Assembly (NCBI RefSeq): GCF_021869535.1
Contig: NW_026262690.1
Location: 66,489,995-66,553,994, forward strand
Reading direction: 5' to 3'
Length of the DNA stretch: 64,000 bases
DNA from: Mytilus californianus
Taxonomy: Eukaryota > Mollusca > Bivalvia > Mytilida > Mytilidae
The translations under genes and the position numbers were made by a program. Below, piece by piece: positions 22,801-36,413 of the stretch. Under the pieces are notes generated by a model, which did no database searches, was not told the DNA's origin, and saw nothing but the letters and a program-made list of their open reading frames with translations. How positions within the stretch are numbered: position 1 is the first letter of the stretch; the number at the start of each line of letters is the position of its first letter.

Positions 22801-24753
22801 ATCTTGTAAGACAAATAGATTTCAAAATTTCAAATATAGACCTACAGTTAATGACTTGATTATGATAGAGTTCAAAGGAATTTAAAAAATGGACCTATAG
22901 TTAAAGACCAAAGGTGAAAGAAGGGTAAGTACTGAGATGCTTATATGTTAAATGAACAAATGTTAAATATAGATATGTGAGGTCCACTGACCGATACAAA
23001 AACCTGTTACTTTTTTCCAGGAACTTCTTATTATAAGCATAACATTTCCATTAAATGTATTTGTATAATATAACTGTTTAATATGCATAAAAAAGTAATA
23101 TGGTATCTGGGTCAAATTTAACATTATTGTAGAAATGTACATGGCATGTTCTTCCTCATGCAAACTATGCATATTATGTGAAATGTACCACTGTTAATAT
23201 GCCCAGCATTTCATACATTCCTAATCATATTTACAAATGACTACTATTGATGCTGTTGTTACTAAAATCTTATACTGTTATTATATTGTGTAGGTTAATT
23301 AATTGGCAGCAGGTTTAGAATTTCTTTGTACTTAAAAGAATTCCTGAATGTCATAGAACTCACTTTTTTTAAAAATTTATGTTAAAATCAGATTTTTTTT
23401 TTTCTAGAAATGATAAGAAAGACAAATATATCCTTACCTGTGTAAAGTGTATAGGATTACTGTATAATTAATCAAGACCTGACTCTTCAACCCACATGTA
23501 GCATTAAATCAGCTGCTCCAGACTGTCAGATTGGGGATTAGTCCATTCTAATGATGGGTGAAATTGACAATGGCTGGATTAAGTAATTAACCAGAGCAGA
23601 ATATCTAGTCTTTGATGTGGGATGTTAATTTATTGTGTAAGATTGAATAGCACATTATCTTGTGAACTGTAATATTGTCTAGTTTGATGAACAGGTGTAA
23701 GCCATAATGAAATACAATAAAGCTACTAATATACTGAATATTGCTTCAGCTCTTTGTGTTTTGTCAATAATCAGGATCATTAAAAAAGCTTTTTGTTTAA
23801 CGAGTCAATCACCTCAGATTTTTTCATTGAATGCTGACAAAAGCAAATAATTACTCTGAAAGTTCAATTTAAAACAAATGAATTGAAACATTTTCTGTAC
23901 ATTGTGTTTTTTTAACTTATGTTTGAATACAGTATCTGTATCCAATTCTTTCCAAACATTTTATGTGATAGACAGGCCAATAGTCAGAGGGTATCAGGAA
24001 GTAAGAATGATCCCACCCCCAATAATTGACTATTAAAGTCAGTGTCATGATCCCCCTCAGATATCCTGGCTAAAGGCCGGATAGCTTTAGGAATGGTTTC
24101 CAAAAGCATTCGTACAAATGTACAAACTTAAGGATAAATGTGGGTTTTTTTTTACTGTTTTATAGGAAGTAAATGAAAATCTCTGAAGACTGTCAGGATT
24201 TTTATTAAATCTAAATTCAAAGCAGCAGATTAAAATAAAGCAAGATACCTATGTGGTGATTTTTTTAAAAAACTAAACCCAAAGCATCGTGACCAAAAGT
24301 TTTGAAATCACTCATACCAAGTCAAATGCCTGCTGTTTTATAATAAATTAGTTTAAAAACCTTTAGTTAGAAAAAATATTTGCCAATACCTGATTATTGT
24401 TTTCTTTTACTACATCACTAACTTCCAAGATTATACAAATCTAATGTGCGTTTTTTCACACAGTAATTGTTATTTCATTTCCTCCATGAAATGAAATAGT
24501 AATATTATTCTGATGTTACTTTTCCCTAGTGTGCACTTCCTGTTAAATCTGTAGGCAGAAAATTACAGCTTGTGTGTTTTAATTAGGCATCAAATGACTT
24601 TGTATTTACGTACCCCACCCCTCTAATATCTTAACCAGAGGCAGGTTATCTCTTACACCTACATAAAGTTACAGATTTACTTGCTCATTTACTTTCTTAA
24701 AGTACTTATTATAATCTCTATAATCATTGAGATTCACAGACAACAACATATTG

Positions 24754-25056
24754 TTACCACTGGTTAAACCATACATAAAGGCCACACAAAATAAATCTCT
24801 CACTTTGCAGGCCACTTCTAAAAATTTCAAAGGAAATATGCAAGTACATTTTTGTTAATAAGCAAAACCTTTCTTTGAGGGTCCTGTTGCAAGGAAAAAT
24901 TTCTCTAGTGTTAAATGTTCCCCATCTTTCCAAGGCAGTACAAAATACCAACCCATCATCCTGGTAAACTTCTCTGCAGAAGCTGCCTAATTTGTTATAA
25001 TTCTTAATATGCAATTTTTGTATAGCCTGGAAATTTAGTAGTAAATAATCTTTCAA
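24754..25056 (-). other. Unrecognised 100-codon open frame
   Basis: A minus-strand frame of 100 codons beginning MKDYLLLNFQAIQ. It has a middle part with balanced composition (DDGLVFCTALERWGTFNTRE) and five cysteines. I do not recognise a family. It sits inside the 20-kb DGK intron. There is no Kozak-type context or splice evidence I would trust. It may be a decayed transposon coding fragment, or chance; a frame this long is not very rare in 64 kb. Confidence 0.2.
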
Positions 25057-26529
25057 TCTTAAGGTATTGTGCTACTTTTCAGTTATTAAATTTGGTCCAG
25101 CTAAAAAGTACCAATTAATGGACACTGAAGAATGTAGTACAGGCATTTTGCACATATACTGAACATTTTTCCAAAGGGCCACAAATTGCAGTAAATATTG
25201 TTGAAACAAAGAAACATAGTTTCTTAAGCCCATTAAACAGAACTCTGCAAAGTGTTTTAAAGTTTGTGTTTATGTTTGGAAGCCATGACACTTGCTTTGA
25301 TTAGAAAACCAGGGTCTTTTTAAATCAATGAATAAATCCATTTCTGAATCAGAATACACAAAATATCAGTATGAGGAAGACCTGATAATCTAGTCAGTGG
25401 TCACAAGTAATCCTGATTTACTTGTTATCACTATTCAATCTAAATGAAGATTTTTAGAAAATGAAAGCCACAAATTTCAGATTGGTCCATCGATTGTTTG
25501 GGTTTTATTTTACATTCATGTTTTGATCATGTACACAGATATCATTTTACTTCACAAAAATTTACATTAAATCAACTAAATTATAATCATAAAATATTTA
25601 TTTTTTGTAATGAAATCATCAGAAGATTTAAGTGGGTACAAGTGAAGCTACATCCAACAATACCAGGAAGTAGGAAACATCCGGTGTTTTTTTGGGGTTT
25701 TTTTATTTTTTTGGAGAGGGGATGCTGCTTTTTTGAAAACCAATGAAGAATCTTCCTAAAATAAAGTTAAAAAATATTACCTTATATGAAATATATAGTT
25801 AATAAAATTAACTTTTTTTTTTAAATATGATTTATTTGAAATATAAACTTAAAAATCATTGACAATGAATACTTATGATGAATGACTGTCCACTTAAATA
25901 TATTACAATTATCAGACAATAAGGAAGATGTCCTCCATAATGTAATCCCTCAATCACATTAGTTATAAATAATCACACTTGGAACAACCACCCAAATATA
26001 GAAAGTCATTTCAGCTATAAATCTGACTTTTCTCAGATTGTCAAACATGTGTATCACAATTTTTCATGTCAGAAAAGGTGGTGTTAGCTATTTAGCTTGC
26101 TTAAGTAGCTTACGATCTGAGACTTCAAACATTTCTGGTTGTATTACTATGCAAGGTGAAATGCAATCAATTTTAACTTCATTTTCAATCATTGGTTAAC
26201 CAAATAAAAGATATTGCAACAACATTGCCATTCTGTGTTGAATATGTAATCTAACTACAAAAACCAGGTTCAAATGTATGGATGCCAGGCAGAGTAGGTT
26301 TTAAGTAAACTGAATAGATATTTGGACATCCTTAGTAAACTTATAACACCTACAGAAAGGTTAACAAAGTGGTCAGTATTATGCAACATATATTTTAAAA
26401 TTATTCTCCCAATAAAAACACATGTGCATACATTTTAATGTCTGTTCTGCTTTACTGATCATTATTTAATTGATGTTCAACATCTTAAGATAAAGGTTTT
26501 ACTATAGGTGTTGCATAAACATAAAATTA

Positions 26530-27340
26530 TCAATGATACATGTAAATCACTAAATGAGACCAAAGTCAAATGAACCTTGCCAGACAGACAAGTACAACTT
26601 ACAATCATTCCATTCACATAATATAGTTAACCTATAGCATATAGCATTGAGAAAAAGAATTAACATTGACCAATGATCCATGTAAATAAGGTCATCCTAC
26701 AATGAACCCTGCTGGATTGAAAAGTACAATTTACATTAAGCATAAATTCCATAAACCATATAGAGTTGACCTATATGTTTTGCTTATAGCACCTGAAAAA
26801 GAAGACCTGACCACTAAAACTAATCAATGACCAATGATCCATGAAAATGGGTTCAAGGTCAGATGAACCCTGTCAGATGTAATCCTTACAATAATTCCAT
26901 ATGTCAAATAAAGTTAAAATATTGCTTATAGTATCTGAGATAAATAGTAAATACCCAACCAGAAAAACTCAACTTTAACAGTTGAACCATGAAAATGAAG
27001 TCAAGGTCAGATCTGTACACATTACAATATTTCCATATGTCAAATAAAGTTGACCTTTTGCTTATAGTATCTGAGATAAAGACTTGTCCAGCAAAACTAA
27101 ACTTTCCTCACTGATCCATAAAATGGTGTCAAAGACAGGTGAACCCTGGCTGACAGATATGAAGACCTTGCAAAGATTCATTACACCAAGTTTAGTAATC
27201 CTAAGTAAAATTCATCATGTGATAAAAAAACTACACATTTTTTTAAGCAGTCCCTGAACCATGAATATTAGGTCAATGACAAGGACATACATTTGATAGA
27301 CAGAAACTTCAGAACAAAAGGGATCTGTATAAAAGGTATG
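26530..27340. repeat. Pearl-like tandem core, about 160-bp units
   Basis: Four to five units share ACC.ATGATCCATG.AAAT, GGTCA.ATGAACCCTG, TTCCATA and TTGCTTATAG.A.CTGA. No head or tail of its own; another core (27430-28047) follows. Confidence 0.55.
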
Positions 27341-27429
27341 AACTTAATAATGAAGTATCCAGGTCTTCTTCCTTTTGAAATACAAAGCTTTATACAGTTT
27401 ATACTAATAGTGTAATATATCACCACCTC

Positions 27430-28047
27430 CAGATTAGCATGCATTCTTCAGCCTTCTGAGGCATCTGAGCAGACAAAGCAAAAACCCAACTGCATATATT
27501 ATGATTTTGAACAGTAATATTGTCTCTATTTTTTTGTATGACCTTGACCTTAGACATAAGACTTGAATTCAATGGGAATCCTACTCTTTATCCTATAATT
27601 AAATTGACGACATACCCATGTAAGATTGCAATCCCACATAATGCATCATAAAACCCACTTTTCTGCATAAATTTCTGCTGTCATTTATTTTAAAAGTAAC
27701 TTTGACTTGTTACATCAACATCATAGGGATATTCCTTTCATTATATGTGACCATATATCCAAGCAAGTTTGTAATGCTATATGTAATATTCAGTATCTTG
27801 AAACCCCTTTTTTGCAGTCTATTTCGAGTAACTTCGACCTGGACCTTTGATGTATTGACCTCAAAATCAAAAGGGATCTGTCTTTTAATAAATGTGACCA
27901 CATTGGCATATATCAAAGTTAAGTTGCAATCCTTTACAAAGTATTTGAGTTAGCATCTAGAAACGAAAAACTGACACAAGGACTGATTGACGGTTGGACA
28001 GGTAAAAAACTATATATCCCTCCACTTCATAGCGAGGGGTATAAAAA
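27430..28047 (+). mobile_element. HINE/pearl-like element, family K, with complete tail
   Basis: Two core units (about 27500-27700 and 27700-27930) are followed by a short GACTGATTGACGGTTGGACA microsatellite-like tract and a terminal hairpin: TATATCCCTC (28013-28022) against GAGGGGTATA (28034-28043), 9 of 10 paired, then AAAAAC. Confidence 0.6.
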
Positions 28048-28904
28048 CACAGGTACCATGATTGTGATAGACAGACAATCAAGTCAGATTTTTAACATGT
28101 TAGCTCACAAGGTAATACTATGAAAGAATTTGAAAGACATTTCACTCTCCCTGAACATATTTTTCTAGCTCTGAACTGAGTCTTTTTTCTTACTCACAAA
28201 TATTAATGCTTGACAGAAAGAAGCAAATACCTATTTTAAGGTTTCAAATTGATCTGTCAGGAATTAACTGTAGACAATGCACAAAAGAGTAGGACACACT
28301 ACCTGCACCTAAATAAAGAATTGATATAAAAATGCTAATAACAGATCCCATGTGGGGCTGAAACAATATTTCGCCGGACAATCTGGTTTGATTTTCAATA
28401 TTAGGGCCACAGTTTTTTTTAATGGTTTTACCCACTAATTGATTCTCAAGCCGAATCTCCTTACTATCTGTAACCCAATACACATAAAACTGTTAAAGTC
28501 TTGTAGAAATTGATTTAAAAATAGACAAAAATTAAGAAGTGACAACACTGTTTGCATCAAATTTATATGAAAACCAAATAAAAGTGCAAGTAAAAAAGAC
28601 TGAAGACAAAACCAATAGAAAGTATTGTGATACAATAAAATTATGCTAACTCATTTCTCCATTGATACCAAGTGATAGTGATGGCAAAAGCTGGCAACTG
28701 AGCTAAAAATACATTTGGCAGTATGTGTAGAAGCTATCGGACCATGTTTCATAAAACATGCAGGAGCTCCATAAAAATTGATAATTCTACATAACGGAAT
28801 TCTAAAGTAGAAATAAACGAAAATACCTATTTTTTCAACATCTGCAACTGTTAGCATTATTGACCCCTATTATACATTTAATAGGCAATTGCATCATATG
28901 CATA

Positions 28905-29150
28905 TGAATGGTTTGATTGATTGATTGATTGTTGGTGTTTAATGCCTATTTCAGAACTATTGGCTATATCGTAGCAGTAAGATTTTATTGGTAGAGGATT
29001 GCTGGAGCGCCCAGTGAGAACCACAGACCTCTGACAATCCTAGTCAATTAAGAGTCAAAAGTACCTGCCACATGAGGGGTTATAACTCACAACCTCAGTG
29101 TTGACAGGCTAGTGATACAGTAGATGATCTACTTACACCACTTGGCCTCA
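28905..29150. repeat. Dispersed repeat starting with GATT repeats
   Basis: Begins TTGATTGATTGATTG and TTGGTGTTTAATGCC and continues to TTGGCCTCAGAGG. Related short pieces occur near 11521-11567, 21528-21565 (reversed) and 60700-60740 (TAATGTCCAGTGGCAA). I recognise this as a frequent bivalve repeat of unknown class. Confidence 0.5.
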
Positions 29151-29703
29151 GAGGCCCCTGAATGGTTTGAAAAAGTTTATTATATCTGAATATATTGAGT
29201 TAGATGCTAAACTAAACCTGTATCACTCACCAAATAGTCTTGTTGTTTTATATTCAACTAGCATGAAGTGAAGTATTTCCCTTTTTCAAAAAAAGTTTTC
29301 TAGAATTAATACTCGTCTAGAGTCCACATTGATTGACGTTGTAAACATAGAAATGCAGATCTCTTTCTATCAACCATTTTGATTGTTTGATTTGATCATG
29401 GAAATCTCATGAAAATATCCACATTTGTATTTTTTCCCATTGGTCAATTTTGATGTACAAACAATGGTGTATGGGAGACAACTCTGATCATTCCTCATAT
29501 CCTACCATCAATAATATTGTTTGAGAATATTCATTTGTTTCAGAGAGCTAATGAGATAAAAGCATTGCTTTCACAATACCTAGTTTATTAGTTATGTCAT
29601 TTCCTACTCCCCCAAAAATGAGTACTTTTTGAATTTGATCTTAAAAAATCTGCATATATATGATTTTGTTTTTCTGATAATTTCCAGCAAAAAAGAGGCT
29701 TAC

Positions 29704-29784
29704 CTGGAAACTGTGGTTAATATTTTTGGTACTACATTCTGCTACACTCAGATCTGTTAACTCTATTTCATCAAATATACCAGA
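29704..29784 (-). CDS. DGKD/DGKH: DGK delta/eta-like gene, third PH exon
   Basis: An 81-nt phase-0 exon with acceptor TTTTTCAG and donor GTAAGC, encoding 27 residues. The order is IFDEIELTDLSVAE followed by CSTKNINHSFQ. This matches the middle of the DGK delta/eta PH domain, where the vertebrate proteins read approximately IFDEVDLSDASVAE.STKN.NNSF. The acidic stretch and the SVAE/STKN motif are distinctive for type II DGKs and not for PH domains in general. It lies 2.0 kb from the previous exon and 20.1 kb from the next one. No stop or frameshift is present. Confidence 0.94.
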
Positions 29785-30164
29785 CTGAAAAAGTAATACA
29801 GAAATGATATGTCTAGCATTACATCAAAGTTGTTGTACAAATAAATGGAGGGAATATAGTAGCTAAAAATATGTTAATTTATCTCATATGCATCAAGTTT
29901 TGGATGAGCTCAAAACAAAGAATTTCCGATAAAAAAAAATAAAAAGACGAAAATTTCATTGGCTAAGAACAGCATGTGCAATACCTGAAAATTATATATG
30001 TTTTTGAAATTCATTAATAACCTATTTCAAATATACCTGGACTAAAACTCATCATGAAACAATCCCTTTAACCAAAAAGTTGTATTGTCATGCTAACTAT
30101 ACACCCACTCTTTATTAGAAATTGACACAAAGTATAATCAAGCAAGAATTGACTAGACAGCAGA

Positions 30165-30475
30165 TCTAATAACCGCTTCGCTGAGCACCTCTGGATACAC
30201 CCGCAGAGGTCCAACCCTGAACAGTTGGGGCAAAAATGGACACAATATTCAAGCTTGATACAGGTCTGAATTTGGATTGTAATTAAATATTTGACATATT
30301 ATAGGTTTCTGAATAAATGTAGTCAAAGAACTTGAAATTGGTTATATAAATTGAATTTATTAAAGATTTCTTGCGGTTGTGCAATACACTGTGCTGTTGT
30401 GCAATACTTAGTAAATCTGTTGTCAGACTATAAACAAATAAAGTTAAATTAATTCTCAATGTCATATTAGTAATT
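30165..30475 (+). mobile_element. Divergent head-only copy of family D
   Basis: Has the D head in mutated form: ATACACCCGCA (30195-30205) in place of ATACGACCGCA, then AGAGGTCCAACCCTGAACAG and the conserved flank with GACATA.TATAGGTTTCTGA. A short piece of the TTGTGCAATAC 35-bp repeats follows (about 30375-30412), with no minisatellite core and no tail. It looks older than the copies in the main cluster. Confidence 0.65.
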
Positions 30476-30477
30476 TA

Positions 30478-31122
30478 TGAAAATCAAAAGGGAGCTTACA
30501 TCAATAGATATAACCAATTTACCAAAGTTTCATGAGAATTGCTGACAGCATTTTTTAGTTATTGTTCGAAAAAATGGAAAATCCCCCCTTTTTTAATGAA
30601 TAAAACCCATAACTCAGAAATGTAAAATGTAAAATTTATAAAATTCTAAACGGAGCTTACATCAATAGATATAAACAATTCACCTAAGTTTCATAAGAAC
30701 TGCTGAAAGCATTTTTGAGTTTTTGTCCGAAAACTGGAAAATTTACCTTTTTTTTATGAATAAAACCCTGTAACTCGGAAACGTAAAATCATAAATTTAT
30801 AAAAATCGAAAGGGAGCTCATGTCAATAGATATAAACAATTCACCAAGATTTCTTGCAAGTTGGTGAAAGCATTCTTGAGTAATTGTCCGAAAACTGGAA
30901 AATCACCCTTTTTTTAATGAATAAAACCCCATACCTCGGAAACGAAAAATCTGAAATTTATAAAAAACGAAAGGGAGCTCACGTCAATAGATATGAACAA
31001 TTCACCAAAGTTTTATGCAAATTGGTTAAAGCGTTTTTGAGTTAATGTCCGACATGTTGACGACAGACGGACAGACAGAAAACGGTATACCATAATACGT
31101 CCCATAAACGGGCGTATAAAAA
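30478..31122 (+). mobile_element. HINE/pearl-like element, family C, copy 2
   Basis: 5' truncated. Four to five core units of about 115-160 bp have GTCCGAAAACTGGAAAAT and AATAGATATAAACAATTCACC. A GACGGACAGACAG microsatellite precedes a hairpin of ATACGTCCC (31095-31103) and GGGCGTAT (31110-31117), then AAAAAT. It matches copy 1 at 10651-11221. Confidence 0.7.
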
Positions 31123-31433
31123 TCACTAACATAGTACAAAACAACATTATTAAATTCCAGACAGAATTTTAAATCATTCCTTAATACAGAAACTGAGTAT
31201 TTTGTAATGAAAGTTATTGATATTGAAGGTATAAACAGACTGAGAGAGTAACCAACAATCAATCAATCAAACTGAGATAAAGTTATTAAAACATACCACC
31301 CACTCAGTAAGTGCTTGTTACATGTACCTTGATCTTTGACAGTTAAGTCAAAATCAACTGAGGTTTTCCTCTGTACATGAATTTGATGACAGATAAGGTG
31401 TATAATTCAGATATCACACAGAATGAATTTAAA

Positions 31434-31655
31434 TAAGAATGTGTCCATAGTACACGGATGCCCCACTGCACTATAAATTTCTATGTTCAGTGGACTGTGA
31501 AATTGGGGTAAAAACTCTAATTTGGCATTAAAATTAGAAAGATCAAAGCATAGGGAACATGTGTACTAAGTTTCAAATTGATTGGACTTCAACTTCATCA
31601 AAAACTACCTTGACCAAAACCTTTAACCTGAAGCGGGACAGACAGACGAATGGAA
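31434..31655 (+). mobile_element. Short HINE/pearl-like element, family B head with other core
   Basis: Head GTGTCCATAGTACAC, then GGATGCCCCACTGCAC; a single core unit (CTACCTTGACCAAAACC, AACCTGAAGCGGGACAGACA) and then A-rich sequence. The terminal hairpin is missing. It lies only about 130 bp from the PH exon at 31788-31850. Confidence 0.5.
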
Positions 31656-31787
31656 ATAAAAAAAAATTGTCAATTCAAACAGAATCTGCTGTCCCTTTAT
31701 TGGCTAGAACATAAAACCATTTAGTAATCTAATGCATACAATACATTTTGTACATAGTGCCAAATAAAAATGCATTACATGACATAC

Positions 31788-31850
31788 CTTTGTATCTTTT
31801 GCATAGTAAAGTTTTCTTCCCTTCAGTTTGAAGTATCTTCTTTTCCATCT
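31788..31850 (-). CDS. DGKD/DGKH: DGK delta/eta-like gene, second PH exon
   Basis: A 63-nt phase-0 exon on the minus strand with acceptor TTTTATAG and donor GTATGT. It encodes 21 residues beginning RWKRRYFKLKGRKLYY and ending in AKDTK. This is the beta2-beta3 part of a PH domain. The basic cluster (RWKRR, KLKGRK) is where PH domains usually contact phosphoinositide headgroups. The string is nearly identical to the PH domain of animal DGK delta/eta, so the family assignment is strong. It is 27.5 kb downstream of the previous exon and 2.0 kb upstream of the next one. The two paralogues cannot be told apart here, and molluscs may have a single ancestral gene. Confidence 0.93.
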
Positions 31851-32239
31851 CTATAAAATAACAGTGGTTATGAAAACATTGTCATTTCTAATGTATATTC
31901 AATTCAATAAAGAAGCAATTTTTACCTGATAGATATATTTTACCAGAAAATTGATGTCGAGATTTTGAAGTGTTCTTTAGTCTGTCATTTTGTCCAGAAA
32001 ATTATTTTTTTAGCATGCTAATATAACTAACAGATCGATATATTTCTAAATATGGAAAAAAACAATTGGTGGTACATAGTATATGTGCTCATTTAACTCT
32101 TAAAACACTGAAAATGTATCAACTTATCCACCAATTTTCAAAGGATATACATTTTTGTACAAGTGAGTCTGAATTTTTGTCAGAAAGAAAATAAACATTT
32201 AAAGTATTTATAATCAATCACAAGACCAAGTTGAATTAA

Positions 32240-33215
32240 TTTTACTTGGCCTTAATTGCCAAAACCAAATCAAAGCGCAAATGCACTGAAAAGGCAGTTA
32301 CCTACAGGATTTATGAATTTATAGCCTGGATTGATTATAATCAAACATATTACTTTTCAGGAAAGGCTAACAACATCAGATATTTAGACATTTTCAATTA
32401 TTATGGCATTGAAATGATAATTCTACATTGCCTGATTGTATTTCCAAAGAACATATTAGGCCAGACTTTTTTTATTATCTGTTTAACGAGATCTGCAGAC
32501 TCAAATTTCCCGATTTCAGAATAAAAATAAAAGAAGTGCTTTTTACTTTTATTTTTATTTTTCCCGCCGACTGTTACGAAATCCTCAGAACAAAAATAAA
32601 ATCTGTGGTTTACGATACCCGCTTTCGTCATCGGTAATATTTAATTTTTACCAAGTCCATGAAACAGCAATTTCAAAGTAAAGAAATTAAAGGCATAAAC
32701 GGTTTATGACTTCAAAAAAGAGATTAAAGCCTTGATTTTTTAAGCTGGTGGCATGTTTTTTCATAAAAACAATTTGTTTAAAACCACTTTCCCCGGTACT
32801 TGTTACACGAGAGAGTACATCAAATCATTCTAACTTTCGGCTAAATAAGTTATTACTTCATTTGAACTTGATTAAATTAGCCTGAAGTAAATTTGTAATC
32901 CATGTATTGCATTAAAAACGTCATATTCCTTTCCAAAAAGCGTATCAAACATCTTTATTTTTGTAAAGTTTTCTCCGACATTTAAATTATTGGGTATATT
33001 TTTGAAGAACTACGGATCAGAGTCAAGATTTCATCGGAAGCGGACCTGCTATGACCAAAATCCGGATTCTTGCGATAATGACTACGGACGCATGAAAGGC
33101 ACTGCTGACAGACAAAAATTGATCCCAAAAGGAACTAGAGACTCTCAAGAGCCTGTGTCGCTCACCTGTATTTACTGATGCTTTGGAAATCATGTAAAAT
33201 AAGGTTAAAATCATA
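32240..33215. other. Intronic sequence without a recognised gene
   Basis: Slightly richer in GC than the surroundings, with overlapping open frames on both strands (about 32246-32640 and 32990-33214) but no family I recognise. Parts such as AAGAGCCTGTGTCGCTCACC (33146-33165) resemble a dispersed mussel repeat. I would not annotate a gene here. Confidence 0.4.
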
Positions 33216-34520
33216 ATTAATAGTATTAGATATTAGATATTATAATGATATCTAAGATAATAACAAATAAAATGCTCCGCAGGGCACAGCTTGATACGAC
33301 CGCAGAGGTCGAACCCTGAACAGTTGGGGGAAGTATGGACACAACATTCAAGCTTGATACAGCTTTGGATTTGGATTGTGATTAAATATTTGACACAGCA
33401 TAGGTTTCTAACACAGATTGAATGTGGTCTAAGAACTTAAAAATTTTAAATTGGACATTCACCTATTATGGTCCAATATCCAAAATCTAAATACATGGTT
33501 AGATTCAGCATATCAAAGAACCCCAAGAATTCAATTTTTGATGAAATCAAACAAAGTTTAATTTTGGACCCTTTTGACCTCAATGTGGACAAAGTTGATA
33601 ACGGGGCCCAAAAATCAAAAATCTAAATACATGGTTAGATTCAGCATATCAAAGAACCCCATATATTCAATTTTTGTTGAAATCAAACAAAGTTTAATTT
33701 TGGACCCCGATTTGGACCAACTTGAAAACTGGGCCCATAATCAAAAATCTAAATACATGTTTAGATTCAGCATATCAAAGAACCCTAAGAATTCAATTTT
33801 TGTTAAAATCAAACTAAGTTTAATTTTGGACCCTTTGGACCTTAATGTAGACCAATTTAAAAACGGGACACATAATTAAAAATCTAAATACACGGTTAGA
33901 TTCGGCATATCAAAGAACCCTAATAATTCAATTTTTGATGAAATCAAACAAAGTTAAATTTTGGACCCTTTTGACCTCAATGTGGACAAAGTTGATAACG
34001 GGGCCCAAAAATCAAAATTCTAAATACATGGTTAGATTCAGCATATCAAAGAACCCCATATATTCAATTTTTGTTGAAATCAAACAAAGTTTAATTTTGG
34101 ACCCCGATTTGGACCAACTTGAAAACTGGGCCCATAATCAAAAATCTAAATACATGTTTAGATTCAGCATATCAAAGAACCCTAAGAATTCAATTTATGT
34201 TAAAATCAAACTAAGTTTAATTTTGGACCCTTTGGACCTTAATGTAGACCAATTTGAAAACGGAACCAAAATTTAAGAATCTAAATACACAGTTAGATTC
34301 GGCATATCAAAGAACCCCAATAATTCAATTTTTGATGAAATCAAACAAAGTTTAATTTTGGACCCTTTGGACCTCAATGTGGACCAATTTAAAAACGGGG
34401 CCCAAAATCCAAAAACTAAATACACGGTTAGATTCAGCATATTAAAGAACCCCATGAAATCAAGAATAAAACCCCATTGAAATTGGTCAAGAAATAAGCA
34501 ATTTATAGGAAGTATCTTCT

Positions 34521-34742
34521 TTTGCACAATCCTGTGCTATTAAATATTTCTTGCTATTGCGCAATACTGTACAATTGACAATTTCTTGCTATTGCGCAAT
34601 ATTGTGCTATTGGATATTTCTTGCTATTGCGCAATACTGTGCAATTGAAGATTTCTTGCTATTGCGCAATACTGTGCAATTGAAGATTTCTTGCTATTGT
34701 GCAATACTGTGCAATTGAAAATTTCTTGCTATTGCACAATAC
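34521..34742. repeat. 35-bp repeat array with ATTGCGCAAT, copy 1
   Basis: ATTGCGCAAT at 34556, 34591, 34626 and 34661, exactly 35 bp apart, with degenerate flanking units (TTGCACAAT, ATTGTGCAAT, ATTGCACAAT). This 10-mer is the palindromic C/EBP consensus. Equivalent arrays start at 36449 and 38342. Confidence 0.85.
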
Positions 34743-36413
34743 TTATTATATAATAATTTACACATCCTGTTTGGTGTGTATCTCCTACCATATCATTATT
34801 ATTTGCTTTTAAATATTAATCAGAAATAACCAACTTAAAATGGAAAATTTTAAAAGAAAAAAAAAAGGAAAAAAAGAAAAAAAAAGAAAAAAAAAAAATC
34901 CCCCCCCCCCCCCAATTATTTGAACCCCCTTATGATTCATCACCCCCAAACTCAATCCCAGCCTTCCCTTTGTGGTATGGTACCTTGCAGTACAATTTCA
35001 GAGAGATCCATACACTTGAACACAAGTTATTGTCTGGAAACTAGAAAAATGCTTATTTTTGGCCCCTTTTTGGCCCCCAATTCCTAAACGTTTCGGGCAA
35101 TTACCCCCAAACTCAATTCCAGCTTTCCCTTTGTGATATGGAACCTTGTAGTACAATTTCAGAAATATCCAAACACTTACACACAAGTTATTGTCATGAA
35201 ACTAGAAAAATGCTTGTTTTTTGCCCCTTTTTTGGCCCCTAATTCCTAAAATTTTGAGGCAATTACCCCCAAAATCAATTACAGCCTTCCCTTTGTGATA
35301 TGGAACCTTGTGGTACAATGTCAGAGAGATCCATACACTTACACACAAGTTATTGTCTGGAAGTTACAAAAATGCTTATTTTTGGCCCCTTTTTGGCCCC
35401 TAATTCCTTAACTGTTGGTACCATAACCCCCAAAATCAATCCCCACCTTCCTTTCGTGGTATTGAACCTTATGGTAAAATTTCATGGAGATCCATTCACT
35501 TAAACTAAAGTTAGAGTGCGAAAACCAATGTGTCTTCGGACGACGCCGGACGACGCCAGACGACGACGACGACGACGACGACGCCAACGTCATACCAATA
35601 TACGACCAAAAAATTTTCAATTTTTGCGGTCGTATAAAAATCTAAATACAAGTTTAGATTCAGCATATCAAAGAACCCTAAGAATTCAATTTTTGTTAAA
35701 ATCAAACTAAGTTTAATTTTGGACCCTTTGGACCTTAATGTAGACCAATTTGAAAACGGAACCAAAAATTAAGAATTTAAATACACGGTTAGATTCGGCA
35801 TATCAAAGAACCCCAATAATTCAATTTTTGATGAAATCAAACAAAGTTTAATTTTGGACCCTTTTGACCTCAATGTGGACAAAGTTGATAACGGGGCCCA
35901 AAAATCAAAAATCTAAATACATGGTTAGATTCAGCATATCAAAGAACCCCATATATTCAATTTTTGTTGAAATCAAACAAAGTTTAATTTTGGACCCCGA
36001 TTTGGACCAACTTGAAAACTGGGCCCATTATCAAAAATCTAAATACATGTTTAGATTCAGCATATCAAAGAACTCTAAGAATTCAATTTATGTTAAAATC
36101 AAACTAAGTTTAATTTTGGACCCTTTGGACCTTAATGTAGACCAATTTGAAAACGGAACCAAAATTTAAGAATCTAAATACACAGTTTGATTCGGCATAT
36201 CAAAGAACCCCAATAATTCAATTTTTGATGAAATCAAACAAAGTTTAATTTTGGACCCTTTGGACCTCAATGTGGACCAATTTAAAAACGGGGCCCAAAA
36301 TCCAAAAACTAAATACACGGTTAGATTCAGCATATTAAAGAACCCCATGAAATCAAGAATAAAACCCCATTGAAATTGGTCAAGAAATAAGCAATTTATA
36401 GGAAGTATCTTCT

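Larger units (their letters stand above)
9623..29703 (-). other. DGK intron, 20.1 kb
   Basis: Separates the exon ending NHSFQ from the exon starting VITPF. Beyond the entries listed, the stretches 11301-12690, 14800-16250, 17000-18190, 18860-19460, 20450-21600, 22800-26530 and 29150-29700 are AT-rich with no gene, RNA or defined repeat I can support. Confidence 0.85.

Noticed and set aside
33270-33330. D head as a tRNA-derived SINE promoter (GGTCGAACCC resembles a B box)
   Set aside because: One base short of the B-box consensus and no good A box; the inverted match to the tail explains the conserved block better.
35516-35710. Arginine-rich frame from the GAC tract
   Set aside because: Translation of a trinucleotide microsatellite shared by all D tails; not a protein.
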